Source: Porticoccus sp950063125 (GTDB lineage Bacteria; Pseudomonadota; Gammaproteobacteria; Pseudomonadales; Porticoccaceae). From it: DNA of 51,155 nt. The stretch lies in assembly GCF_963973895.1 (NCBI RefSeq), contig NZ_CAXBBF010000007.1. One strand, written 5' to 3'. Below are positions 11,664 to 20,630 of this stretch, piece by piece; positions within the stretch are counted from its first letter, which is position 1, and every line of letters starts with the position of its first letter. The notes under the pieces were generated by a model. The model worked only from the letters and a program-made list of their open reading frames with translations, had not been told where the DNA came from and made no database searches. The position numbers and the translations under genes are program-made.

Positions 11664-12851
11664 ATGGCAAAAGTACTTATTATCGGTGCCGGAGGGGTCG
11701 GTGGCGTCGTGACCCACAAGTGCGCCCAGTTGCCGGGTGTCTTTGAGGAGATAGTCCTCGCCAGTCGCACCGAAGCGAAATGTCGGCACATTGCCTCGCA
11801 GCTTGATCGGCCTATCGAGATCGCCCAGGTGGATGCGGACAATGTGCCGGAACTGGTGGCGCTGATCAATCGCGTCAAACCGGATCTGGTGATCAATGTG
11901 GCGCTGCCCTACCAGGACCTGACCATCATGGATGCCTGTCTGGAAACGGGTGTCAATTACCTGGATACCGCCAACTACGAGCCGCTGGATACCGCCAAGT
12001 TCGAGTACAGCTGGCAGTGGGCCTATCAGGACAAATTTAAACAGGCGGGGCTGATGGCGCTGCTCGGCTCCGGTTTCGACCCCGGCGCCACCAACGTGTT
12101 TACCGCCTACATCGCCAAGCACTACTTCGACGAAATCCACACTCTGGACATCATTGATGTGAACGGTGGCGATCACGGCTATCCGTTTGCCACGAATTTC
12201 AATCCCGAAATCAATATCCGTGAAGTGACCGCCGAGTGTCGCCATTGGGAAGATGGCGAATTCGTTACTACCCCGGCGATGTCCACCAAGCAATCCTTCT
12301 CCTGCCCTGAAGGGGTGGGCACCTACAACATCTACCGGATGTACCATGAGGAGCTTGAGTCGCTGGTGAAAAACTTTCCTAGCCTTAAGCGCGCCCAGTT
12401 CTGGATGAGCTTTGGTGAAAGCTACCTGAAACACCTCGAGGTACTGGGCAACGTCGGCATGACCGGGATTGAGCCGGTGGATTTCAACGGCCAGCAGATT
12501 GTGCCAATCCAGTTTCTCAAGCGCCTGCTGCCTGATCCGGCTAGCCTCGGTCCGCGCACCAAAGGCAGAACCTGTATCGGCTGCGTGGTCAGCGGTATCA
12601 AGGACGGCAAGCCGAAAACCGTTTACCTCTACAACATCTGCGATCACCAGGCCTGCTATGCCGAAGTTCAATCCCAGGCGATCTCCTACACCACCGGGGT
12701 ACCGGCGATGATCGGTGCCAAGATGATGCTGGAGGGTAAATGGTTGCAGCCGGGGGTATGGAATCTGGAGCAGCTGGATCCCGATCCCTTTATGGCGGAC
12801 ATGAACAAATACGGGTTGCCCTGGACGGTAATTGAGGACTACCAACTCTGA
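11664..12851 (+). CDS. Carboxy(nor)spermidine dehydrogenase, saccharopine-dehydrogenase family
   Basis: NADPH-dependent enzyme that condenses aspartate semialdehyde with putrescine or diaminopropane to give carboxyspermidine or carboxynorspermidine. The 395-residue protein has an N-terminal Rossmann motif (VLIIGAGGVGGVV) and the family features SGFDPGATNVF, DVNGGDHGYPFATNFNPEINIRE and a Cys-containing C-terminal half. A GAGGAG ribosome site precedes the ATG. It follows speA in the same direction. The matching decarboxylase lies 6 kb downstream, past two opposite-strand signalling genes. Whether spermidine or norspermidine is made cannot be told; with speA nearby, spermidine is the likelier product. 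Confidence 0.88.
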   Translation: MAKVLIIGAGGVGGVVTHKCAQLPGVFEEIVLASRTEAKCRHIASQLDRPIEIAQVDADNVPELVALINRVKPDLVINVALPYQDLTIMDACLETGVNYLDTANYEPLDTAKFEYSWQWAYQDKFKQAGLMALLGSGFDPGATNVFTAYIAKHYFDEIHTLDIIDVNGGDHGYPFATNFNPEINIREVTAECRHWEDGEFVTTPAMSTKQSFSCPEGVGTYNIYRMYHEELESLVKNFPSLKRAQFWMSFGESYLKHLEVLGNVGMTGIEPVDFNGQQIVPIQFLKRLLPDPASLGPRTKGRTCIGCVVSGIKDGKPKTVYLYNICDHQACYAEVQSQAISYTTGVPAMIGAKMMLEGKWLQPGVWNLEQLDPDPFMADMNKYGLPWTVIEDYQL

Positions 12852-12907
12852 TTGCAAGTTTGCATCAGTCGGCCGGCACCGACTTTTTTCCCAAGGTTTC
12901 AGGACAA

Positions 12908-15900
12908 CTACTGTGCTCTGGGTATTGTTTGCTCCGCCAGCAGGTGGGCCTTAAAGGATTCCCCGGCCATGGGTTTGGCAAACAGGTAGCCCTGGGCATA
13001 GTCACAACCGGCGGCTGTCAGCAGATCCCGCTGTTCGCCGGTTTCCACCCCCTCGGCGATCACCTCTATGCCGAGCTTGTGGGCCATCACGATAATGGCC
13101 TCGCACAGTGCCAGGTCTTCACCGCCGAGCCGCAGGTTGCTGACAAAGGTCTTGTCAATTTTCAAATAATCAATATCAAATTTTTTCAGATAGGACAGTG
13201 ACGAGTAGCCGGTGCCAAAATCATCCAGGGCCACCTGAATACCGGCATCCCGAAAGGCCAGCAGCTGCTCGGTAACAATGGTGCGCTGCTCGAGCAGTAA
13301 CCCCTCGGTAATTTCCAGCACCACCGCCTGCCCGGGCAGACCCAGATCAAACATTGACTCACGCCAAATCTGAAACACGGTTTTGCTGCGGTTATTCAGT
13401 TGCACCGGTGAGACATTCATACTGATCTGGAATTCCGGATGGAAATCCTCGCGCAGGGATTGAGACATCACCGCGACATCTTCGAACAGACGATGGCCAA
13501 TCAGATGAATTAGACCGGTTTCCTCGGCTATCGGGATAAAGGTATCCGGGCCGATCAATCCCTCAATGGGATGTTGCCAGCGCATCAGAGCTTCGGCCTT
13601 GTGAATGTCGCCGGTTCGCAAATTGATGATCGGCTGATAGGCGACCCATAACTCGAGCTTTTCCAGCCCCATCCTGAGGTCGTTGACAATACGCATCCGC
13701 TTGAGGGCGGATTCCTGCATGGACGGGGTGAAGTATTGATAGCCGTTGCGCCCCTCCTTTTTGGCCGCATACATGGCCTGGTCGGCATTTTTCAGCAGCC
13801 CCTCAATGTCGGTAGCATCCTCGGGATAGAGGGTAACGCCGATGCTGGCGCTGACAAACGCGACATCGCTGTCGAGTTGATAGGGCTCGGAAAGGCATGT
13901 GAGCAAGCCGGTCAATACCCGTTCAATGGTTGAGCGCTCTTCCAGTTCGCTGAGAATGATAATGAACTCATCACCACCGAGGCGGGCCACCGTATCGGTC
14001 TCGCGGATACAGTGACCAATTCTGCTGGCGGCTTCAACCAGTAGCTGATCGCCTTTTTCGTGGCCCAAGGTATCGTTGACCTCCTTGAAACGATCCAGGT
14101 CGATAAACAGCACGGCCATCGACAATGCCGAGCGGTGAGCCTTTTTGATTTCCTGTCCCAGGCGATCGTAGAACATCCGGCGGTTGGGCAACTCGGTTAA
14201 CGGGTCAAAGTTGGCCTGTTCCCAGATAAGTTGCTCATTGGCTTTCTTTTCCGTGATGTCGGAGAACTGTGCTACCCAGCGATGAACCGAGCCGTCGGAG
14301 TTATAGACAGCATTGATGGAGAGCCATTCGGCAAAGATTTCGCCACTTTTTCGTCTGTTCCACAACTCCCCTTCCCAGTGCCCAGTGCTTTCCATGGTCT
14401 TCCACATACGCGCATAAAAACTTGCCGAATGCCTGCCGGAGCGCAGGATACTGGGGTTTTCGCCAACAACATCCTGGAGGGAATAGCCGGTCATGGCGGT
14501 AAAGGTCTGGTTAACATCAATAATGGTGCCGGCCGCGTCGGTGACCATCATGGCTTCATTGCTGTTCTGGTAGACCAATCCTGCCAGCTTCAGGGCTTCC
14601 TCGTTTTCCTTGCGGCTGTGAATGTCAGTGGTGATCCCGTGCCAGAGCGTACTGCCGTCGCTGAGCCTCTCCGGAATGGCATCGCAGAGTCGCCACTCGG
14701 TTACCTGTTCTGACAACAGAACCCGGAATTCCGCGTGCAGTGGGCAGAGCTCTTCGGCTGAAATACGTATCTGGGTTCGCAGGCGGGTGACATCATCGGG
14801 ATGAATGCGATCGAAAGCTGCCGAGGCATCATCTGCCACGTCGGCGGCTTCTAGGCTGAGAATGTTTCTGATGGCCGGACTGCACCAGGGTATCGCACTG
14901 GTTCCGTCGGGAAAGAGTTGATACTGGAAGATCATGCCGGGCACCTGTGCGGCCATTTTCATCAGCAGGTTATAGCTTTGCTGTTGCTTTTCAATGGCCA
15001 GCTTCCGCTGGGTAATATCCTGTACAGTACCCCTCAGCCGGGTGACAAGGTGAAGATTGTTACGGGCGGCCTTGGCGATGAATCGCAGCCAGATAACCTG
15101 CTTGTCCCTGACGATGGAAAGCTCGAGGTCGACGGATTTTCCCTCATCGAGGCACCTCTCCAGCGACGCCTGCAGGGTGGTGCGATCGGCGTCTTCAAGC
15201 AGTGAATAGATCAGCGAAAAACTGGGTGCGATGTTGTTTGCTATGCCAAAATTTTCATAGGTTTGCTGGGTCCACTGCATAATTTCGGAATCACAGTCGT
15301 ATTCCCAGCCACCCACCAGGGCGATGCGACTGACTTCATTGAGCGCACTTTCGCTCTCTCGAAGCGCTTGTTCGGCAGCCTGGTGATCTTCCAGCACACC
15401 CAGCAATGCCAGTCGCGCCTGGGTTGATTCATGGAGCAGTCGACTCGTCTCGCGATGGGCGGTTTCAATGCCCTGTTCAAATTCTTTTCTCGGATTGATA
15501 TTGGTGAGGGTGGCCAGCATACGGGACGGGCCGCCTCTCTGATCCCAGGCAACCAGCCTGCTGAGTGATGCGACCCAGATCCAGTTATCGGCATTATCCC
15601 GGATGCGAAACTCCTGATAGAGCTCGCCGGGTTGTTTGCCCACACTGTTATTCAGGTAGCGCCGAAAGGTATCCAGAGCGCGTTGTCTGTCATCCGGGTG
15701 GATGCAGGCAAGGGCGCCGCTGAGTGTTTCGTGGGATTGGTCGAGACTGCGTCCCAGAATCCGGTTGTAACCCTCGTTGACAACCAGTCTGCCGCTCTGC
15801 AGATCAATGTCCACCAGGCCCAGTCCCGCCGCAGCCAACGCCAGTCGGAGTCGTTCTTCATTTTCTTCCAGGCGGCTGGCACCCTGTTCCTGTTGCAGCC

Positions 15901-16462
15901 GCTTTACCATCAGCAGACCCAAAAGTACGGTCGCGATCGGATAAATCAGCATTACCGGAAGCGTGATGCTCGCCAGTACCGCAATTGCCCGATCACCGGG
16001 CAGGGTCAACATCAGTGCCAGCATGAGGATATGCGCCACAATGCCAAGGCTGTACAACTCTGACCAGCCCAGGGTGGCCAGTGAACTGCCCCTGACGTGC
16101 CGCCACAGCAGCCCCAGTGTGCCGCAGGAGAGAATCACTGCGACGCCAGTCCAGGCCCCGGCTCCGCCCTGATAAAGCCGGAATAGGGAAGCGATTGTCA
16201 CGGTAATGATCGTCGGCAGGGTGCCAAAAAACAGGCCTGTCAGCGAGATCAGCACCGAACGGGTGTCAAAGTGGATGCCCGGCGTAAAGCTAAAGGGCGA
16301 CAGCATCAGGGCAACAGTGATCGTACCCATGATCAGGCCAACGACAATATGGTTGAGGGATGGCCTGATGGGTGGGTGCAACGATCGGCTCATGTCATAA
16401 AGCAGTACCACCGCAAGTAACAGGGCCGTATTTTGCAGGAGTGGCAGAAAGGCCTCGCTCAT
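12908..16462 (-). CDS. 5TM-PAS(x4)-GGDEF-EAL cyclic-di-GMP turnover protein
   Basis: 1184-residue membrane protein. Residues about 1-195 form six or so hydrophobic segments with the 5TMR-LytS/YhcK look (ISLTGLFFGTLPTIITVTIASLFRLYQGG). Four PAS domains follow (about 205-325, 370-495, 500-625, 630-750). Then comes a GGDEF domain with intact GGDEF and an RETD inhibitory site five residues before it. Last is an EAL domain with EALMRW, EITEG, DDFGTGYSSLSYL, KIDKTF and EGVET, so it could both make and degrade c-di-GMP. Its ATG overlaps the TGA of the upstream MASE1-CHASE-PAS gene (ATGA, 16459-16462), implying coupled translation. It sits inside the carboxyspermidine gene pair. Confidence 0.92.
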   Translation of the reverse strand: MSEAFLPLLQNTALLLAVVLLYDMSRSLHPPIRPSLNHIVVGLIMGTITVALMLSPFSFTPGIHFDTRSVLISLTGLFFGTLPTIITVTIASLFRLYQGGAGAWTGVAVILSCGTLGLLWRHVRGSSLATLGWSELYSLGIVAHILMLALMLTLPGDRAIAVLASITLPVMLIYPIATVLLGLLMVKRLQQEQGASRLEENEERLRLALAAAGLGLVDIDLQSGRLVVNEGYNRILGRSLDQSHETLSGALACIHPDDRQRALDTFRRYLNNSVGKQPGELYQEFRIRDNADNWIWVASLSRLVAWDQRGGPSRMLATLTNINPRKEFEQGIETAHRETSRLLHESTQARLALLGVLEDHQAAEQALRESESALNEVSRIALVGGWEYDCDSEIMQWTQQTYENFGIANNIAPSFSLIYSLLEDADRTTLQASLERCLDEGKSVDLELSIVRDKQVIWLRFIAKAARNNLHLVTRLRGTVQDITQRKLAIEKQQQSYNLLMKMAAQVPGMIFQYQLFPDGTSAIPWCSPAIRNILSLEAADVADDASAAFDRIHPDDVTRLRTQIRISAEELCPLHAEFRVLLSEQVTEWRLCDAIPERLSDGSTLWHGITTDIHSRKENEEALKLAGLVYQNSNEAMMVTDAAGTIIDVNQTFTAMTGYSLQDVVGENPSILRSGRHSASFYARMWKTMESTGHWEGELWNRRKSGEIFAEWLSINAVYNSDGSVHRWVAQFSDITEKKANEQLIWEQANFDPLTELPNRRMFYDRLGQEIKKAHRSALSMAVLFIDLDRFKEVNDTLGHEKGDQLLVEAASRIGHCIRETDTVARLGGDEFIIILSELEERSTIERVLTGLLTCLSEPYQLDSDVAFVSASIGVTLYPEDATDIEGLLKNADQAMYAAKKEGRNGYQYFTPSMQESALKRMRIVNDLRMGLEKLELWVAYQPIINLRTGDIHKAEALMRWQHPIEGLIGPDTFIPIAEETGLIHLIGHRLFEDVAVMSQSLREDFHPEFQISMNVSPVQLNNRSKTVFQIWRESMFDLGLPGQAVVLEITEGLLLEQRTIVTEQLLAFRDAGIQVALDDFGTGYSSLSYLKKFDIDYLKIDKTFVSNLRLGGEDLALCEAIIVMAHKLGIEVIAEGVETGEQRDLLTAAGCDYAQGYLFAKPMAGESFKAHLLAEQTIPRAQ

Positions 16463-18642
16463 AGTATTTCGCCCCGGTCATCATAGCGAGGCGCTTTGCC
16501 CATCTGTGTAAGCAGCTGATTAACCTCGCGTTTTAGTTCGAGTGTGCGGGATTCTCTGCCAAGTGTGGCTTTCTGCCAGCGACGCAACTCATCGAGTCGC
16601 TGCTGGAGGCCCGCCTCGAGCTCTCGCTGTGGTGTGACATCCCGGGCGATTCGGGTGGCACCGATGATGGTTCCGTCGTTGTTGATTATGGGGTTATAGC
16701 TCACCTCATATGCTCTGGCCTGGCCGGCCAGGGTGACTTTTTTACTGGTTTTGACAGACGCCCCGGCCAGGGCTTTTTTGATATTACTGCGAACATCACT
16801 GGCGTATTCCATGTCGGCCCCGGCTTTGGGGGGGGCACCATCGATACTCTGCCCCACTTCCGGTGTCATCTCAAACACCTGCTGAACGAATTCAGCGTAG
16901 GCAGGGTTGAATGCCGTGAGTTTGAATGTGGTGTCCACGGCGGCGACTTGGTCGCCGGCACTTTCAATAATCGCATTCAGTAATTCCCTGCTGTTATGCA
17001 TGGTCTGGTGCTGTTGAAAACTCAGCAATTGGTAGGCCCGGCTGCTGAGCACAGCGAAAGAAACCAGTAACCCTGCCAGCAGAGAGAAACCGATAAAACT
17101 CCAGCGCACCGCATGGCTGATGGCATCTTTACCGACCGCCATATCCAGTCGCCATGTCTGGTCGGCCACGCGGATACTATGGCTCCAGCTGGGGTGGGCA
17201 CCGGACGGCAGTTCCCCGGCAATCAGGGTTTTGCTGCCGCTATCCGAAAAGCCGGTGACTTGATAATGCAATTGGTTTTCCTGAGCGGCCAGATCCAGTG
17301 GCAGAAACAGCTGCCTGAAATCAATAATACCGACCACAAAGCCCTTTATGGCGTCTTTACGGCTGGGAGGTTTCTCCGCCTCTGGCACAAACACAGGGAT
17401 AAACAGGACCAGTGCATTGGTTAACGAATGCTGGAGATTGATAATCCGGGCAGTGGCCTCCCCCGAGCGAATGGCGGTGTTGATTGCCCGACGGCGATCA
17501 TCGAACTGGCCGTGATCAAGACCCACCGGGTTGAATTCAGCGCCTTCTGAAAGGGAGCTGAATTGCACCGGGTAATAGTCATCCCCTGCCGGTGCGCTGA
17601 TTTTTTGCCAGTTCTGATCTACGGCACTGACCGCGAATTCGCGGGTGTGTTGCTCGCGCATCTCTCGTTCAAATGCCCACCGCTGGTTGGCGGTAATGCG
17701 TGGCACCCAGTCCACCCGGTTAATATGTGGCCGATTTGAAATATGGCCGCTGAAGCGATGAAACTCTTCCTTGGTTATCTGCTCACTTGCCGAGAAAAAA
17801 GATTCCACAGCATACAGCGGCAAAATTTTCTCGTTCAGTGTCAGGAAACTCAGGTCTGCGAGTGTCTGGACCTGCCGGGAAAGGTTGGCCTCGGCCTCTG
17901 CCAGCTCCAGACGCGACAGGGTGAGGCTGCCGGCCACTAGAAGTATTGTGGTCATCAGCAGTGGCAATACAAACCGATAGCGCGGCCTGGCGCCGGGTTG
18001 GCTGTTGGGCCAGAGCAACAGCAACAGGGGGGCAAACAGCACTACCCCGATGGAATCCCCTGCCCACCACACCAGCCATTGTTGGGCCACATTCTCGGCA
18101 GGCAGCATGCCCAGCAGGTAGCGGGATGAGGCGCCAATAGTCGGTGACATAAGGCAGGCCAGGGGGCCTGCCGAGAACAGAAAATGCCACTCGCGACCAG
18201 GTATAACCGATAGCGCCTGGCGATCAAGGTAAGCTCTTGCCAGGGTTGCGCCGAGCAGAGCCTGTACTGTTACACCTGCGGCGTAGCTGCAGGCGGCGAT
18301 CATCCCTGCGGCGGTCGGCGTCAGCATCGGGTCTGACAGAAAAGCGCCCAGAAATACACCGGGCCACAGGCGCCGCCCGCCGATTAATAATGCGGCGACA
18401 GTCAGGCCAGCGGGAAGCCAGATAGGAGAGGCAGGCCCAGCGGACAGGTAAATAAGTAGTGATGCTTTGGCTGTAATGAAGTAAAGCAACGCCACTGCGG
18501 CGTTGTAGCCGACCCATTGAAGTGACTGGATTGGTGTCGGCTGAGGGTGGTGTAGAGAGGATCCCCTACCTTGGTCACCCATTTGAGGCTTAGTTGCATC
18601 CATAGCGAAATATCTTGTCAATGGGCGGTAATCCGTAAACAT
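16459..18642 (-). CDS. MASE1-CHASE-PAS membrane sensor lacking an output domain
   Basis: 727 residues. Residues about 40-245 are a multi-helix MASE1 domain (SAGPASPIWLPAGLTVAALLIGGRRLWPG is typical; read in pieces). A periplasmic CHASE domain spans about 275-440, followed by a transmembrane helix near 500 and a PAS domain near 530-640. The tail ELRRWQKATLGRE...LELKREVNQLL is the helix that normally leads into a histidine kinase or GGDEF domain, but the protein stops there. No catalytic domain is present. The stop overlaps the start of the GGDEF-EAL gene by ATGA, so the pair may form one split receptor. ATG 18642 has no clear ribosome site; ATG 18603 or 18582 are alternatives. Confidence 0.85.
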   Translation of the reverse strand: MFTDYRPLTRYFAMDATKPQMGDQGRGSSLHHPQPTPIQSLQWVGYNAAVALLYFITAKASLLIYLSAGPASPIWLPAGLTVAALLIGGRRLWPGVFLGAFLSDPMLTPTAAGMIAACSYAAGVTVQALLGATLARAYLDRQALSVIPGREWHFLFSAGPLACLMSPTIGASSRYLLGMLPAENVAQQWLVWWAGDSIGVVLFAPLLLLLWPNSQPGARPRYRFVLPLLMTTILLVAGSLTLSRLELAEAEANLSRQVQTLADLSFLTLNEKILPLYAVESFFSASEQITKEEFHRFSGHISNRPHINRVDWVPRITANQRWAFEREMREQHTREFAVSAVDQNWQKISAPAGDDYYPVQFSSLSEGAEFNPVGLDHGQFDDRRRAINTAIRSGEATARIINLQHSLTNALVLFIPVFVPEAEKPPSRKDAIKGFVVGIIDFRQLFLPLDLAAQENQLHYQVTGFSDSGSKTLIAGELPSGAHPSWSHSIRVADQTWRLDMAVGKDAISHAVRWSFIGFSLLAGLLVSFAVLSSRAYQLLSFQQHQTMHNSRELLNAIIESAGDQVAAVDTTFKLTAFNPAYAEFVQQVFEMTPEVGQSIDGAPPKAGADMEYASDVRSNIKKALAGASVKTSKKVTLAGQARAYEVSYNPIINNDGTIIGATRIARDVTPQRELEAGLQQRLDELRRWQKATLGRESRTLELKREVNQLLTQMGKAPRYDDRGEIL

Positions 18643-18927
18643 GCGAAGTATAAGCCAGTGTCAGCAGGCTGTATCTTCACTGGGACACAGTTTAGCAGTA
18701 CCAGTGTGGTTATATAGAATCCATTTATGGTTCTGCGGACATGGTTGCAGAGCCGGCGGTAAGCTGGCTGTAGTTCAATGATTGGGTGGAGATGGCTGTT
18801 GAGTTTGTCGTGGGCAGTTTCCCGGTTTTGAAAGACGTATAATGACCACAATGGGGTAGTTCCAGTGTGATGCTGCCTGGTGGTGAAAGTTGGACGACAG
18901 TTTGTGTCGAGCACAGGAGTTTGATTT
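18643..18927. promoter_or_regulatory. Divergent promoter region, sensor gene / nspC
   Basis: A 285-nt gap without a convincing ORF. On the plus strand a perfect TATAAT lies at 18838-18843, but its -35 region is poor, so an activator may be needed. AGGAG at 18915-18919 is the nspC ribosome site. On the minus strand a TATATA-like -10 occurs near 18713. Confidence 0.45.
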
Positions 18928-20121
18928 TTGACAGGTAATAACGCAATAACGGTAGTTGCACAAAAAGCGCTGGAAACATTTGACCCCGCTCGGGTGCCTT
19001 CGCCCTGTTTTGTGGTGGATGAGGTGGCGGTGGAGCGAAATCTTACAATCCTGCATCGGGTACAGGAAGAAAGTGGTGCCAGGGTGCTGGCGGCGTTGAA
19101 AGCCTTTTCACTTTGGCGATTGGCACCGCTGGTGGCCAAATACCTGTCTGGCACCTGTGCCAGTGGCTTGCACGAAGCAAGACTCGGCCGCGAGGAGTAC
19201 GGCGGCGAGGTACACGTGTTTTCTGCGGCCTATACGGAACAGGATCTGCGGGAAATTCTCAAGCTGGCCGACCATGTGGTGTTCAATTCGTTCGGCCAAT
19301 GGCAGCGTTTTCAACCGCTGATACAGGAAGCCAGAATAGCCCGTCCCCATTTGCGCTTTGGTCTGCGTATCAACCCACAGCACTCCGAGGGCGATGTGCC
19401 CATCTATGATCCCTGTGCCCCCTGTTCCCGACTGGGTATTCCCCTGTCACAGTTTGAGGGGCAATCTCTGGAGGGTATTACCGGGCTGCATTTTCATACC
19501 CTCTGTGAACAGGATGTGGAACCCCTGAAGCGGACTCTGATGGTGGTAGAGGAGAAATTCGGACACCTGCTACCGCAGATGGAGTGGGTGAACTTTGGTG
19601 GCGGCCACCACATTACCGAGCCGGGTTATCAGGTGGATGAGTTGATTGAGCTGATCAGGGATTTCAGCGCCCGCTACAATGTGCAGGTATTTCTCGAGCC
19701 CGGTGAGGCGGTCGCTATTCACACCGGGGTGCTGGTTACCGAGGTGCTGGATCTGGCCTGGAACGACATGGCCCAGGCAATCCTCGATACCTCTGCCACC
19801 TGCCACATGCCGGATATCCTGGAGATGCCCTATCGCCCCAGGGTTATCGGTGCCGGCTTGCCCGGTGAATTTGCCTACAGCTATCGGCTTGGCGGTATGA
19901 CCTGTCTGGCGGGAGATGTAGTTGGCGACTACAGCTTTGCAGCACCTCTCGAAGTGGGGCAGCGACTGGTTTTTGATGACATGAGCCATTACACCATGGT
20001 CAAAACGACGACCTTCAATGGCATCAATTTGCCCTCGATTGCCCTGTGGAACCCGGAAACCGACCAGTTGCGGGTGATACGTCAATTTGGTTATGAGGAT
20101 TTCAGGCAACGCCTGAGTTGA
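18928..20121 (+). CDS. nspC: Carboxy(nor)spermidine decarboxylase
   Basis: PLP-dependent alanine-racemase-fold decarboxylase that turns carboxyspermidine or carboxynorspermidine into spermidine or norspermidine. The 397-residue product shows the N-terminal PSPCFVVDE, the PLP lysine in LAALKAFSLW, the HFHTLCE segment, the glycine loop NFGGGHH, and the Cys region GMTCLAGD near the end. TTG 18928 is the start because AGGAG lies 8 nt upstream and no ATG fits. It completes the pathway begun by the dehydrogenase at 11664-12851, from which it is separated by two opposite-strand signalling genes. Confidence 0.9.
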   Translation: MTGNNAITVVAQKALETFDPARVPSPCFVVDEVAVERNLTILHRVQEESGARVLAALKAFSLWRLAPLVAKYLSGTCASGLHEARLGREEYGGEVHVFSAAYTEQDLREILKLADHVVFNSFGQWQRFQPLIQEARIARPHLRFGLRINPQHSEGDVPIYDPCAPCSRLGIPLSQFEGQSLEGITGLHFHTLCEQDVEPLKRTLMVVEEKFGHLLPQMEWVNFGGGHHITEPGYQVDELIELIRDFSARYNVQVFLEPGEAVAIHTGVLVTEVLDLAWNDMAQAILDTSATCHMPDILEMPYRPRVIGAGLPGEFAYSYRLGGMTCLAGDVVGDYSFAAPLEVGQRLVFDDMSHYTMVKTTTFNGINLPSIALWNPETDQLRVIRQFGYEDFRQRLS

Positions 20122-20180
20122 TCGGGCGTATTATGGTGGCAGGCTGCAGAGCAGGGCTTCCCGGAAATCGCCCCCACTAT

Positions 20181-20209
20181 TTGATTTAGTTGCCAGCAGT
20201 CGCTAGATT
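20181..20209 (+). promoter_or_regulatory. Sigma-70-like promoter of the EncFtn gene
   Basis: TTGATT (20181-20186) and TAGATT (20204-20209) are separated by 17 nt, giving a start near 20216. A GATTAATC palindrome occurs further downstream in the leader. The regulator is not known. Confidence 0.5.
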
Positions 20210-20273
20210 GATTGTCGGCCACACGGATTAATCACAGAAATCGTTTAATCAGACATACACAGGAGACGCCAAT

Positions 20274-20561
20274 ATGGCCAATGAAGGTTACCACGAACCC
20301 ATTAATGAATTGACCGACAAAACGCGGGATATGCACCGGGCCATCACCTCCTTGATGGAGGAGCTGGAGGCCGTTGACTGGTACAACCAGCGAGTGGATG
20401 CCTGTAAGGATCCCGAGCTGAGAGCCATTCTGGCCCATAATCGCGATGAGGAGAAAGAGCACGCCGCGATGGTGCTGGAATGGATTCGCCGTCAGGATCC
20501 GGCCTTTGATCACGAGCTGAAAGATTACCTGTTTACTGAAAAAACCATTGCCCACCAGTAA
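20274..20561 (+). CDS. Encapsulated-ferritin-like protein (EncFtn), without targeting tail
   Basis: 95-residue two-helix ferritin half-domain of the EncFtn family, which assembles into annular decamers and oxidises Fe(II). The core MEELEAVDWYNQRVDA and ILAHNRDEEKEHAAM match Rhodospirillum rubrum EncFtn. The ferroxidase ligands known there (Glu32, Glu62, His65, plus Trp38) correspond to Glu30, Glu60, His63 and Trp36 here. The protein ends just after the second helix (TEKTIAHQ) and lacks the C-terminal peptide that docks cargo into encapsulin shells. No encapsulin gene lies beside it; ubiD is next, on the other strand. AGGAGA precedes ATG 20274. The family call is strong; function without a shell is open. 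Confidence 0.88.
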   Translation: MANEGYHEPINELTDKTRDMHRAITSLMEELEAVDWYNQRVDACKDPELRAILAHNRDEEKEHAAMVLEWIRRQDPAFDHELKDYLFTEKTIAHQ

Positions 20562-20584
20562 ATTAAGTGCTGATGAGTGAGTGT

Positions 20585-20615
20585 CGGAAGAGATGCGCTG
20601 CAATCAACTCTTCCG
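20585..20615. terminator. Hairpin between convergent EncFtn and ubiD genes
   Basis: CGGAAGAG (20585-20592) and CTCTTCCG (20608-20615) form a perfect 8-bp stem with a 15-nt loop, between two convergent stops. No U-run follows on either strand. A role in 3' end formation is likely but unproven. Confidence 0.45.
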
Positions 20616-20630
20616 GCGCTCCGGCCAGGA

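Noticed and set aside
11658..12857. Minus-strand frame of 399 codons over the carboxyspermidine dehydrogenase
   Set aside because: Exact antisense of a well-supported enzyme.
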